The position numbers were made by a program, and so were the translations under genes. A stretch of DNA of 6,390 bases, taken from the NCBI GenBank assembly GCA_021780415.1, contig JAJXYW010000123.1:1-6390 (forward strand), written 5' to 3'. Position 1 is the stretch's first letter, and each line of letters begins with the position of its first letter. This DNA comes from Acidobacteriota bacterium (GTDB lineage Bacteria > Acidobacteriota > Terriglobia > Terriglobales > Acidobacteriaceae). This document shows, piece after piece, positions 1 to 5,985 of this stretch. The notes under the pieces were generated by a model. It had not been told where the DNA came from. It searched no databases and saw only the letters and a program-made list of their open reading frames with translations.

Positions 1-121
1 GAGCATTCTCCAAAGGCTCGCCTTCTTGAACACGAACTTCTGCCAAGATTGAATACACCTCCAAACCCGCCCAATCGGCTATCTCATCAGCATATCCCTT
101 CCGTGCCATCTCCGCACACAT
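1..121 (-). CDS. Unrecognised protein, N-terminal part only (runs off left edge)
   Basis: A minus-strand frame is open from an ATG at 121-119 to the window edge, giving about 40 residues that begin MCAEMARKGYADEIADWAG and continue as an acidic, helix-like segment rich in Glu and Ala. I do not recognise the family. The composition looks protein-like, whereas the competing plus-strand open frame over the same bases is Pro/Ser/His-rich and implausible. A second in-frame ATG at 109-107 could be the true start, and neither has a strong ribosome binding site. The frame is also open upstream into the carbonic anhydrase 5' region, so the start is uncertain. It would be divergent from the carbonic anhydrase, with about 80 bp between the starts. 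The coding call rests only on an open frame and sensible composition. Confidence 0.4.
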   Translation of the reverse strand, partial: MCAEMARKGYADEIADWAGLEVYSILAEVRVQEGEPLENA

Positions 122-190
122 TAATTCGCTCAATCCCAACAAAATCCACTTCCCGCCCCAACGCCAACCCCCGCCGTGCGCATAGCACCC

Positions 191-196
191 TATACT
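191..196 (+). promoter_or_regulatory. Putative -10 box (TATACT) for a leaderless carbonic anhydrase mRNA
   Basis: TATACT matches the sigma-70 -10 consensus TATAAT at 5 of 6 positions. A transcript starting about 7 nt downstream would begin at or next to the A of the ATG at 204, so the mRNA would have no leader. This fits the absence of any purine-rich Shine-Dalgarno sequence in the pyrimidine-rich stretch before the ATG. No convincing -35 hexamer is visible around 168-173, where the sequence is nearly all C and G. The positional logic is direct; actual promoter use is inferred. Confidence 0.4.
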
Positions 197-203
197 GATT
201 CCC

Positions 204-725
204 ATGATTCGCCCCTATCGCGGCCTCGCCCCCGTCATCGCCGCCGGCACCTACATCGACCCCTCCGCCCAGCTCATCGGCGACGTCCACCTCGGCCCCC
301 AATCCTCCATCTGGATGAACGCCGTCGTCCGCGGCGACACCAACCGCATCCGCATCGGCTCCGGCACCAACATCCAGGACTGCGCCGTCCTCCACGGCAT
401 GCGCGGCCTCCACCCCGTCCTCATCGGCTCCCGCGTCAGCATCGGCCACAACGCCACCGTCCACGGCTGCACCATCGACGACGACGTCCTCATCGGCATC
501 GGCGCCATCGTCCTCAACGGAGCCCACATCGGCTCCAACTCCATCATTGCCGCCGGCGCCCTCATCCCCGAGCGCACCATCATCCCACCCAACTCCCTCG
601 TCACCGGCATCCCCGGCAAGGTCCTCCGCACCACCACCCCCGCCGACCTCGATCTCATCCGAGCCGCCGCCAACAACTACCTCGACTACATCCTCGCCTA
701 CCAGGCCGAGCCGCCCACCCCGTAG
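204..725 (+). CDS. Gamma-class carbonic anhydrase family protein (left-handed beta-helix)
   Basis: A 173-residue protein of the gamma carbonic anhydrase/YrdA-type family. These are cytoplasmic homotrimers with a left-handed beta-helix built from imperfect hexapeptide repeats, visible here from about residue 17 to 125 as recurrent [IVL]G turns. The expected metal and active-site residues are present: Arg43 and Asp45 in an RGD motif, Gln58 in TNIQD, then His64, His82 and His87, with the last pair in GHNATVHG spaced five apart as in Cam of Methanosarcina thermophila. The long acidic loop of Cam and its proton-shuttle Glu are absent, as in most bacterial homologues, many of which have weak or untested CO2 hydratase activity. 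The substrate is therefore uncertain. Residues 140-173 form the usual C-terminal helix. The length is normal for the family. The start at 204 is the first Met before the conserved N-terminus; no Shine-Dalgarno precedes it. Third codon positions are overwhelmingly C. It converges with the gene at 729-1061. Confidence 0.9.
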   Translation: MIRPYRGLAPVIAAGTYIDPSAQLIGDVHLGPQSSIWMNAVVRGDTNRIRIGSGTNIQDCAVLHGMRGLHPVLIGSRVSIGHNATVHGCTIDDDVLIGIGAIVLNGAHIGSNSIIAAGALIPERTIIPPNSLVTGIPGKVLRTTTPADLDLIRAAANNYLDYILAYQAEPPTP

Positions 726-728
726 CCC

Positions 729-1061
729 TCACCCATCCGACCGCCGCATCCCCAGCCACGCCGCCACCCCGGCCAACTCCACCACCATCACCATCTCCAC
801 ATCGAACGCCACGCTCGCAAAACTGGCGCGTGCATGCGGAGCCAGCCAGTACAGCGCCACCACCAACCCTCCCGCCGCAGCCGCCGCAGCCATCCCTCCC
901 ACACTTCTCCGTGCCCGCACCCTCGGCCGCGCCGGCAGCGACGCCCTCACCCGCGCCGCAAAATCCACCGGCACCTCCACCCTCGGATGCTCTTCCAGCG
1001 CCCGCACAATCGCCGCCTCCATCTCCAAATCATCCTTCATCTCTTCACCCCGATCCGTCAT
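729..1061 (-). CDS. Small membrane protein, putative anti-sigma factor partner
   Basis: A 110-residue protein encoded directly after the ECF sigma gene. Its ATG overlaps the sigma stop codon (ATGA, 1061-1058), which supports this start and suggests translational coupling. The N-terminal ~50 residues are charged and soluble, including VPVDFAARVRASLP at about 30-43, a segment of a kind often seen ahead of the membrane anchor in small anti-sigma-like proteins. Two likely membrane helices follow, about 55-74 (starting with an Ala/Gly run) and 83-105, with Arg-rich flanks at 46-52 and 106-107 that place both ends in the cytoplasm. There is no HxxxCxxC zinc-anti-sigma motif, and no cysteine at all, so it is not a canonical ZAS-domain RseA/ChrR-type protein. 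The role as a sigma antagonist is inferred from position and topology; it could be an unrelated membrane protein. Its stop lies 3 bp from the carbonic anhydrase stop. Confidence 0.72.
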   Translation of the reverse strand: MTDRGEEMKDDLEMEAAIVRALEEHPRVEVPVDFAARVRASLPARPRVRARRSVGGMAAAAAAGGLVVALYWLAPHARASFASVAFDVEMVMVVELAGVAAWLGMRRSDG

Positions 1062-1750
1062 AATCCCCCCGCCGCAACCTGCCGCAACTCCATCGCTTCG
1101 TCCCTCTCAACCCTGGCCCTCCGCACAGAATCTCGCTGTCCGCGAAGATCTCCGCGCAGCACCTCGCTGAGCCGTTTCCGTCCCCGGTGCAGATGCGTCC
1201 GCACCGTATTGATCGGCAGTCCCAGCGCCGCCGCAATGCCCTCATAGCTGCACTCCTCCTGATGGTAGAGCACCAGCACCGCGCGCTCCATCTCCGGCAG
1301 CCCCTCCATCGCAGCCTCCACCGCGGCCTGAACCTCCGCATCGCCCATCCGCTGCTCCGGGCTCCGTGCATGCTCCTGCAACTCATCCCCCGCAAAGCTC
1401 TCAATCCACCCCGCATCATCCTCTTCTTCCACCGCCGGAGCCGCTGCGATCACCGCCCGTTCCCTGCGCCGCCGCTTCCACTCATCCTGGGCAACATTCA
1501 CCACAATCCGATACAGGTACGTCGACAGCGCCGCTTCCCCACGAAACTCCGGCAACGCCCGGTACAGCCGCAGGAACACCTCCTGCGCCAGATCCTCCAC
1601 CTGCGCCCCCGCACCCGTCAGCCGCGTGAGCGTACGAAACACCATCCGCTGATGCTCTCGCACCAGCTCCTCAAACATCTCCGGCGATGAAAGGTCACCG
1701 CGCATCCACACCGTCTTTCGAATTCCTGCTCCCAGCCCCTCAGACTTCAT
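1058..1750 (-). CDS. ECF-family RNA polymerase sigma factor (sigma-70, RpoE/SigW-like)
   Basis: A 230-residue extracytoplasmic-function sigma factor. Region 2 spans about residues 25-96 and carries the core-binding and -10-recognition helices, with DLAQEVFLRLYRAL at 53-66 and FRGEAALSTYLYRIVVN at 69-85. Region 4 spans about 138-198, with the -35-binding helix-turn-helix in SYEGIAAALGLPINTVRTHL (168-187). There is no region 1.1 or 3, as expected for ECF types. The linker (about 99-136) is long and acidic, and a charged tail of about 30 residues follows region 4. A GGAGGAGG run (1758-1751) abuts the ATG at 1750. Met16 (ATG at 1705) is an alternative start that would still leave region 2 intact. 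The stop overlaps the start of the putative anti-sigma gene, so the two are probably one transcript. The unit is divergent from the TonB-dependent receptor, making that receptor a candidate target, though this is inference. No promoter for autoregulation is certain. Confidence 0.93.
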   Translation of the reverse strand: MKSEGLGAGIRKTVWMRGDLSSPEMFEELVREHQRMVFRTLTRLTGAGAQVEDLAQEVFLRLYRALPEFRGEAALSTYLYRIVVNVAQDEWKRRRRERAVIAAAPAVEEEDDAGWIESFAGDELQEHARSPEQRMGDAEVQAAVEAAMEGLPEMERAVLVLYHQEECSYEGIAAALGLPINTVRTHLHRGRKRLSEVLRGDLRGQRDSVRRARVERDEAMELRQVAAGGL

Positions 1751-1758
1751 CCTCCTCC
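1751..1758 (-). promoter_or_regulatory. Strong but closely spaced ribosome binding site of the sigma gene
   Basis: On the minus strand GGAGGAGG lies immediately before the ATG at 1750. Using the distal GGAGG (1758-1754) leaves a spacer of only 3 nt, shorter than the usual 5-9. This may mean reduced initiation, or that the true start is further downstream (for example Met16 at 1705), although no better Shine-Dalgarno precedes that codon. Confidence 0.5.
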
Positions 1759-1774
1759 AAAAGTTTCATGTATT

Positions 1775-1801
1775 AGGGGCTGTCCTGGATCTTTAGTCCC
1801 T
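1775..1801. repeat. Imperfect inverted repeat in the divergent control region
   Basis: The arms AGGGGCT (1775-1781) and AGTCCCT (1795-1801) are complementary over 7 positions, with one G-T pairing, around a 13-nt centre. The repeat lies 25 bp upstream of the sigma start codon and about 60 bp before the possible receptor -10 box, so it could be an operator acting on either side. It could equally be chance or a relic of a mobile element end. No bound regulator can be named from sequence. Confidence 0.3.
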
Positions 1802-1859
1802 GATGGCTTTGGCCTGGGCGCAGGTACCAGAAAAATCGTCCACTTGAGATCTGATGCGG

Positions 1860-1865
1860 TATGAT
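1860..1865 (+). promoter_or_regulatory. Possible -10 box (TATGAT) for the TonB-dependent receptor
   Basis: TATGAT matches TATAAT at 5 of 6 positions and would give a start near 1872 and a leader of about 45 nt before the ATG at 1918. There is no -35 hexamer at the right distance: TTGAGA at 1844-1849 leaves only 10 bp. There is also no extended -10 TG. No clear ECF-type pair (GGAAC with CGTC about 16-17 bp downstream) was found, although a lone CGTC occurs at 1837-1840. The promoter call is weak. Confidence 0.3.
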
Positions 1866-1904
1866 ACTGGCTTCAACCAGCAAACAAATTGAAATTCATG
1901 TTTC

Positions 1905-1909
1905 AGGAG
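1905..1909 (+). promoter_or_regulatory. Ribosome binding site fixing the receptor start at 1918
   Basis: AGGAG at 1905-1909 stands 8 nt before the ATG at 1918, ideal spacing. The frame is also open back to an ATG at 1861, but that codon has no Shine-Dalgarno and would put 19 non-signal residues in front of the signal peptide. The site therefore decides the start in favour of 1918. Confidence 0.8.
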
Positions 1910-1917
1910 CCCAGCTT

Positions 1918-4900
1918 ATGATTCGCTGCAAATCCGTTCATGTACTTCTCTTGTTGTCCATTCTCACCCTTGCCGGTGCCAGAAATCTGTGGGGACAGGC
2001 CACCACTTCGCTCAACGGACGCGTCTCCGATGCAACCGGTGCCGTAATACCCGGCGCCCGGGTGACGCTCGTTCTGGAGTCCACAGCAGCCATCCGCACA
2101 ATCACCGCCGATAGCAGTGGCCACTACCAGTTATCGCAACTGACGCCCGGCCGTTATACGCTCAACATTTCGGCTCCCGGCTTTGCAACCGCGGAGAGGC
2201 CTCACATCGATCTGCTGGTGAGTCAGCCGGCAACGGTGAATATTGCTCTTGCGCCCGCCACCGCCACCCAGAAGGTAACGGTGATTGCAGGCACCCAGGC
2301 CACGATCAACACCACCGATGCGACGCTGGGCAATGCCTTCAATGAAAATCAGGTGCAGTCCCTGCCGCTGGATGCGCGCAACGTGCCCGACCTGCTCAGC
2401 CTGCAGCCCGGCGTCACATTCCTCGGCCGTTCCGACGACGTCAGCGGAACACAGGGCGTTGGCAACAACCCCACCGACTCGCGTGCAGGCTCGGTCAACG
2501 GAGGCCGCAGCGACCAGTCGAACATCACGCTCGACGGCGTCGACGTCAACGACATCAACAACGGCTACGCCTTCACCAGCGTACTGCGGACGACCCAGGA
2601 TTCTGTCGCTGAATTTCGCGTCACAACCAGCAATCCCAACGCCGCGGAAGGCCGCTCCTCCGGCGCTCAGGTTGCCCTCGTAACGCGCAGCGGCTCCAAT
2701 GCGCTCCACGGCGCGGCGTATGAATACAACCGCTCCAATCTCCTCGAAGCCAATGATTTTTTCAATAAGCAGCAGGAGTTGGCCGGTGGCCTCCCCAACC
2801 GTCCCGAGAGTCTGGTGCGAAATATCTTTGGCGCTGACGTCGGCGGACCTGTTATCAAGGACAATCTCTTTTACTTTGTCAATTATGAAGGCCGCCGCGA
2901 TTCTCAGGGCACCAGCGTCAATGCCGGCGTGGTACCAACGCAAACCTATCGCGCAGGATATCTGCAATACAATTACATCAATTCCACCGGCGGCGATTCC
3001 ACCTACACTCTCAGCCCGACGAACATTCAGAACATGGACCCGCAAGGAATTGGCAACGACGCGGCTCTGCTGCAGGTGCTCAACAACTACCCTCAGGGCA
3101 ACGACCCCACCCAGGGCGACGGCCTCAACAGCATCGGCTACCGTTTCCCTTACACCATCCATCGCAAGTACGACACCTACATTGCGCGCATCGACTGGAA
3201 TCCCGGATCCGGCAAGCACACCTTCTTCTGGCGCGGTAGCCTGCAGAACGACCGCGAGCCTTCGCCGCCTGCGTTCCCCGGCCAGCCGCCCCAAACCACC
3301 GTGCTGACCAACAATAAGGGATACGCAACGGGCTACACCTGGCTCATCAACAGCGACACGGTCAACGACCTGCGCTACGGCCTCACCCGCCAGGGCGTAG
3401 ACAGCGCGGGTGCCGCAGATCAGCCCCTCATCTACTTCTCGCTGCTCACCGACCCGGTGTCGTCGAAGTATTCGACGTCATTCATCATTCCGGTGCAGAA
3501 CCTGGTGGACAACCTCACCTGGACCAGACACGACCACAACTTCTCGCTCGGCGCCGACATCCGCTTCATTGATGACCAGCGCAGCAGCAACGCCCAGTCT
3601 TTCCCTGACGGCCAGATGAACCAGGGCTGGCTCACCCGCAGCTCCACCATCGCCAACAGCAACGGCCCCTTCGATCCCGAGGTCTACGGCTATCCCGCAG
3701 TGGACTTTGCAAATTACGGCAACGAATACAACGCAGCTCTCATGAACCTCGTCGGCACCATCTCAGAGGGAGATGCAGTCTACAACTACACAAAGACCGG
3801 CAGCACGCTTCCCGTGGGTGCGCCCCTCAAACGAGAGTATCGCTGGAACGAGTACGAGTTCTACGTGCAGGATACCTGGAGAGCCAGCAAGGAGCTTACC
3901 CTCACCTATGGTTTGCGCTACTCCTATCTCCAGGCGCCAGCCGAGACCAGCGGCACCCAGGTGGGAACCTGCAAGGTATCCGGCGCCACATGCACTCCAT
4001 ATTCGCTAACCCAGTACCTTGACGGCAGCGAAGCTCAGGGGGCATCTGGCGGCGCCGCGAACAACGTCGGGGAGATTGGTTTCAATCTGAACGGACGTTA
4101 CAACAACGCACCGGATTTCTGGACCCCGGAAAAGCATGACCTCGCTCCTCGGCTCGCGCTGGCCTTTTCCCCCGCGCCGTCAGGAGGCTTCTGGAAGAAG
4201 ATCTTCGGCGACCAGTTGAGCAGCATCCGCGTCGGCTACTCTCTTGTCTACGACCACTTCGGCGCGGGCATCGTGCAGACCTTCGACACCACCGGCTCCT
4301 ATGGGCTCTCCTCGCATCTGTCGAACGCTCCAGGGTCGGTGCCCATTGAGGACGCACCCCGCTTCACTACGCTCAACGCCGTGCCGCAATCGCTCCTGCC
4401 TACCGCACCTCCGGGAGTATTTCCCGCCATCCCTGCGGCCAGCGGCAACGGCAGCTTTGCCATCAGTTGGGGCCTGGATTCAGAGATCAAGACGCCCTAC
4501 TCGCACTTGTTCGACTTCTCCATCAGCCGCCAGCTACCCCACAGCGCCTCGCTGGAGGTCTCCTGGGTTGGCCGTTACGCGCACCATCTCTTAGCGCAGG
4601 AAGACGTCGCCATGCCCATCAACCTCACCGTGGGAGGAACCACATACTTCACCGCCGCTGCGCAACTGGCAAAGATGGCGCGAGCCAACGTCTCCGTTTC
4701 GTCGGTCACGCCCATTCCCTACTGGGAACAGGAGTTCGGCGCTCTCGACGGACAGGACATGGGCACAGGATACGGACCTCTCACCGCCACGCAGAACGTC
4801 TACGCCCTCTTCCTCAGCAATCTCTACAACGAGACCTACGCGCTCTATCAGTTGGACACTCCGGGCTCGTTACCCAACAGCAACATCGGCGCGGGGGTAA

Positions 4901-5727
4901 GTTACCCCGCCTTCCGCTACTATCATGACCAGTACTCCGCTCTCTACGCCTGGCGCTCCATCGGCTACTCCAACTTCAACGCGCTCGAGGTTGTTTACCG
5001 CCAGCACTTCGGCGGCCTCCAGGCCGACTTCAACTACACCTTCTCCAAATCCCTCGATATCACCTCTCAGGCCGAACGCCTCGGAAATTCGGCCAGCACC
5101 AATTATTCGCAGATCATGAACACCTGGCAGCCCAACCAGCTTTACGGTCCATCCGACTACGATGTGCGCCACCAGATCAATTCAAACTTTGTGTGGAATC
5201 TGCCCTTTGGAACCGGGAAGAAGTACCTCGGCAGCGTCGGCCACTTCACCAACGAGCTCATCGGCGGGTGGCAGACCACCGGGATCGTTCGCTGGACAAG
5301 CGGCTTCCCCTTCATGGTGAACAACGGCGCCTACTATCCCACCAACTGGGACATTCAGGGCTACGCCGAGCAGGTCGCGCCCATTCCTGCGAAGGCCAAT
5401 GCCCGCGGCAGCCTCACGCAGCGGTTTGCCGATCCCGCAACCGTCTTCGCCACCTTCGCGCATGCTCTGCCCGGACAGTCTGGAACCAGAAACCCCCTGC
5501 GCGGAGACGGCTTCTTCGACTGGGACGAGGGAGTCGCCAAAACCTTTTCTCTCACAGAAAGAATGAGGCTGATCCTGCGCTGGGATATGTTCAACGTAAC
5601 CAACAGCGTCCGCTTTGACCCACAGTCCATCAGCGCCACCCTGGACAATCCACAGACATTCGGCCAGGCCACCGCGCTCTTAACGAACTACCGCCTGGCG
5701 CAGTTTGCCGCGCGCCTGGAATTCTAA
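1918..5727 (+). CDS. Oar-like TonB-dependent outer-membrane receptor with carboxypeptidase-regulatory-like domain
   Basis: A 1269-residue outer-membrane receptor. Residues 1-28 are a Sec signal peptide: Arg3 and Lys5, a hydrophobic core at about 7-19, and likely cleavage after Ala28 in LWGQA. Residues about 29-115 form a carboxypeptidase-regulatory-like beta-sandwich (NGRVSDATGAVIPGARVTL, then a GHYQLSQLTPGRYTL turn). A TonB-box-like KVTVIAG lies at 119-125. The plug follows, with LDGVDVND at 205-212. GADVGGPVIKDNLFYFVNYE at 305-324 is a hallmark of the Oar group and marks the transition to the barrel. The chain ends in ...FAARLEF, with the terminal Phe typical of BAM-dependent barrels. Such proteins take up or bind large ligands using TonB/ExbBD energy, and Oar-type members are very numerous in Acidobacteriota. 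The ligand is unknown; a carbohydrate is a guess from the lactonase nearby. There is no N-terminal STN signalling domain, so FecA-type transduction is unlikely. The length is within the family range, with no frameshift. The only cysteines in the mature chain are Cys685 and Cys692. A strong terminator follows. Confidence 0.93.
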   Translation: MIRCKSVHVLLLLSILTLAGARNLWGQATTSLNGRVSDATGAVIPGARVTLVLESTAAIRTITADSSGHYQLSQLTPGRYTLNISAPGFATAERPHIDLLVSQPATVNIALAPATATQKVTVIAGTQATINTTDATLGNAFNENQVQSLPLDARNVPDLLSLQPGVTFLGRSDDVSGTQGVGNNPTDSRAGSVNGGRSDQSNITLDGVDVNDINNGYAFTSVLRTTQDSVAEFRVTTSNPNAAEGRSSGAQVALVTRSGSNALHGAAYEYNRSNLLEANDFFNKQQELAGGLPNRPESLVRNIFGADVGGPVIKDNLFYFVNYEGRRDSQGTSVNAGVVPTQTYRAGYLQYNYINSTGGDSTYTLSPTNIQNMDPQGIGNDAALLQVLNNYPQGNDPTQGDGLNSIGYRFPYTIHRKYDTYIARIDWNPGSGKHTFFWRGSLQNDREPSPPAFPGQPPQTTVLTNNKGYATGYTWLINSDTVNDLRYGLTRQGVDSAGAADQPLIYFSLLTDPVSSKYSTSFIIPVQNLVDNLTWTRHDHNFSLGADIRFIDDQRSSNAQSFPDGQMNQGWLTRSSTIANSNGPFDPEVYGYPAVDFANYGNEYNAALMNLVGTISEGDAVYNYTKTGSTLPVGAPLKREYRWNEYEFYVQDTWRASKELTLTYGLRYSYLQAPAETSGTQVGTCKVSGATCTPYSLTQYLDGSEAQGASGGAANNVGEIGFNLNGRYNNAPDFWTPEKHDLAPRLALAFSPAPSGGFWKKIFGDQLSSIRVGYSLVYDHFGAGIVQTFDTTGSYGLSSHLSNAPGSVPIEDAPRFTTLNAVPQSLLPTAPPGVFPAIPAASGNGSFAISWGLDSEIKTPYSHLFDFSISRQLPHSASLEVSWVGRYAHHLLAQEDVAMPINLTVGGTTYFTAAAQLAKMARANVSVSSVTPIPYWEQEFGALDGQDMGTGYGPLTATQNVYALFLSNLYNETYALYQLDTPGSLPNSNIGAGVSYPAFRYYHDQYSALYAWRSIGYSNFNALEVVYRQHFGGLQADFNYTFSKSLDITSQAERLGNSASTNYSQIMNTWQPNQLYGPSDYDVRHQINSNFVWNLPFGTGKKYLGSVGHFTNELIGGWQTTGIVRWTSGFPFMVNNGAYYPTNWDIQGYAEQVAPIPAKANARGSLTQRFADPATVFATFAHALPGQSGTRNPLRGDGFFDWDEGVAKTFSLTERMRLILRWDMFNVTNSVRFDPQSISATLDNPQTFGQATALLTNYRLAQFAARLEF

Positions 5728-5767
5728 ACTCGCTCCTGAACTGCTGTTCCCGAAAGCTGTCTTACCA

Positions 5768-5811
5768 AAGCCGGCCCGCCAGAAACTCCCCCGCGGGCCG
5801 GCTTCTCTTAT
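5768..5811 (+). terminator. Strong intrinsic terminator of the receptor gene
   Basis: A perfect 12-bp GC-rich stem (AAGCCGGCCCGC at 5768-5779 pairing with GCGGGCCGGCTT at 5793-5804) encloses a 13-nt loop and is followed by a T-rich tract, TCTCTTAT. It sits 40 bp after the receptor stop codon and should end that transcript. Anything downstream, including the lactonase, would then need its own promoter. The pyrimidine tail is interrupted by C, so some read-through is possible. Confidence 0.85.
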
Positions 5812-5985
5812 CCTCACCCGATCGCCAGTACACTGGTTGGCATGGCCACGCGGCAGCACGTCGAAGCGAATCTGCAGGCACTCCAGTGTGAAGCCGGACC
5901 ACGGCTCCTCGCACAGACAACCCAAATCGTGCATCAGGTACGGGACAACGCATGGCCTTCAGGAAAGCCCGAAAACCATGACTGA
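5812..5985 (+). pseudogene. C-terminal remnant of an aldo/keto reductase (L-galactose dehydrogenase type)
   Basis: The frame ending at TGA 5983-5985 encodes about 57 residues that match the C-terminal end of aldo/keto reductases of the L-galactose dehydrogenase group. It contains IASTLVGMATRQHVEANL, corresponding to the NADP-binding 'STLVGM-x(3-4)-QV-x-x-N' segment, and ends VRDNAWPSGKPEN, like the family's VKNLTWPSG tail. A full protein is about 310-340 residues. The first ~270 are missing, because the terminator and receptor stop codon lie directly upstream. The frame stays open back to 5740, but that stretch is the terminator hairpin and not reductase-like. ATG 5842 could start a 47-residue peptide, but it is the internal Met of STLVGM and has no Shine-Dalgarno. 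The remnant overlaps the lactonase start by 8 bp, presumably the original operon junction. Recognition is from remembered family motifs. A functional mini-protein is unlikely. Confidence 0.7.

Noticed and set aside
781..900. CCA/CAC and CCG/CAG triplet runs resembling a simple repeat
   Set aside because: They are explained by codon bias and the alanine run of the minus-strand membrane protein; there is no regular repeat unit.
176..1063. 295-residue open frame on the plus strand across the carbonic anhydrase and the minus-strand small gene
   Set aside because: The translation is almost entirely Pro, Arg, His and Ser, the signature of an out-of-frame read in C-rich DNA. It crosses two convincing genes on opposite strands.
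1867..1880. CTGG-CTTCAA-CCAG dyad near the predicted receptor transcription start
   Set aside because: A 4-bp stem is expected by chance in sequence of this composition, and nothing else supports an operator.
1861..1917. Upstream in-frame ATG at 1861 as the start of the TonB-dependent receptor
   Set aside because: It lacks a Shine-Dalgarno and adds 19 residues before a clear signal peptide. ATG 1918 has AGGAG at 8-nt spacing.
2131..3294. 387-residue open frame on the minus strand inside the receptor gene
   Set aside because: It is the antisense shadow of a GC-rich gene, and its Val/Ala/Gly/Asp-rich translation shows no domain. The plus frame has signal peptide, plug and barrel motifs throughout.
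5837..5842. TTGGCA as a -35 box for the lactonase
   Set aside because: No -10-like hexamer lies 16-18 bp downstream, and the bases encode the conserved Leu-Val-Gly-Met segment of the reductase remnant.
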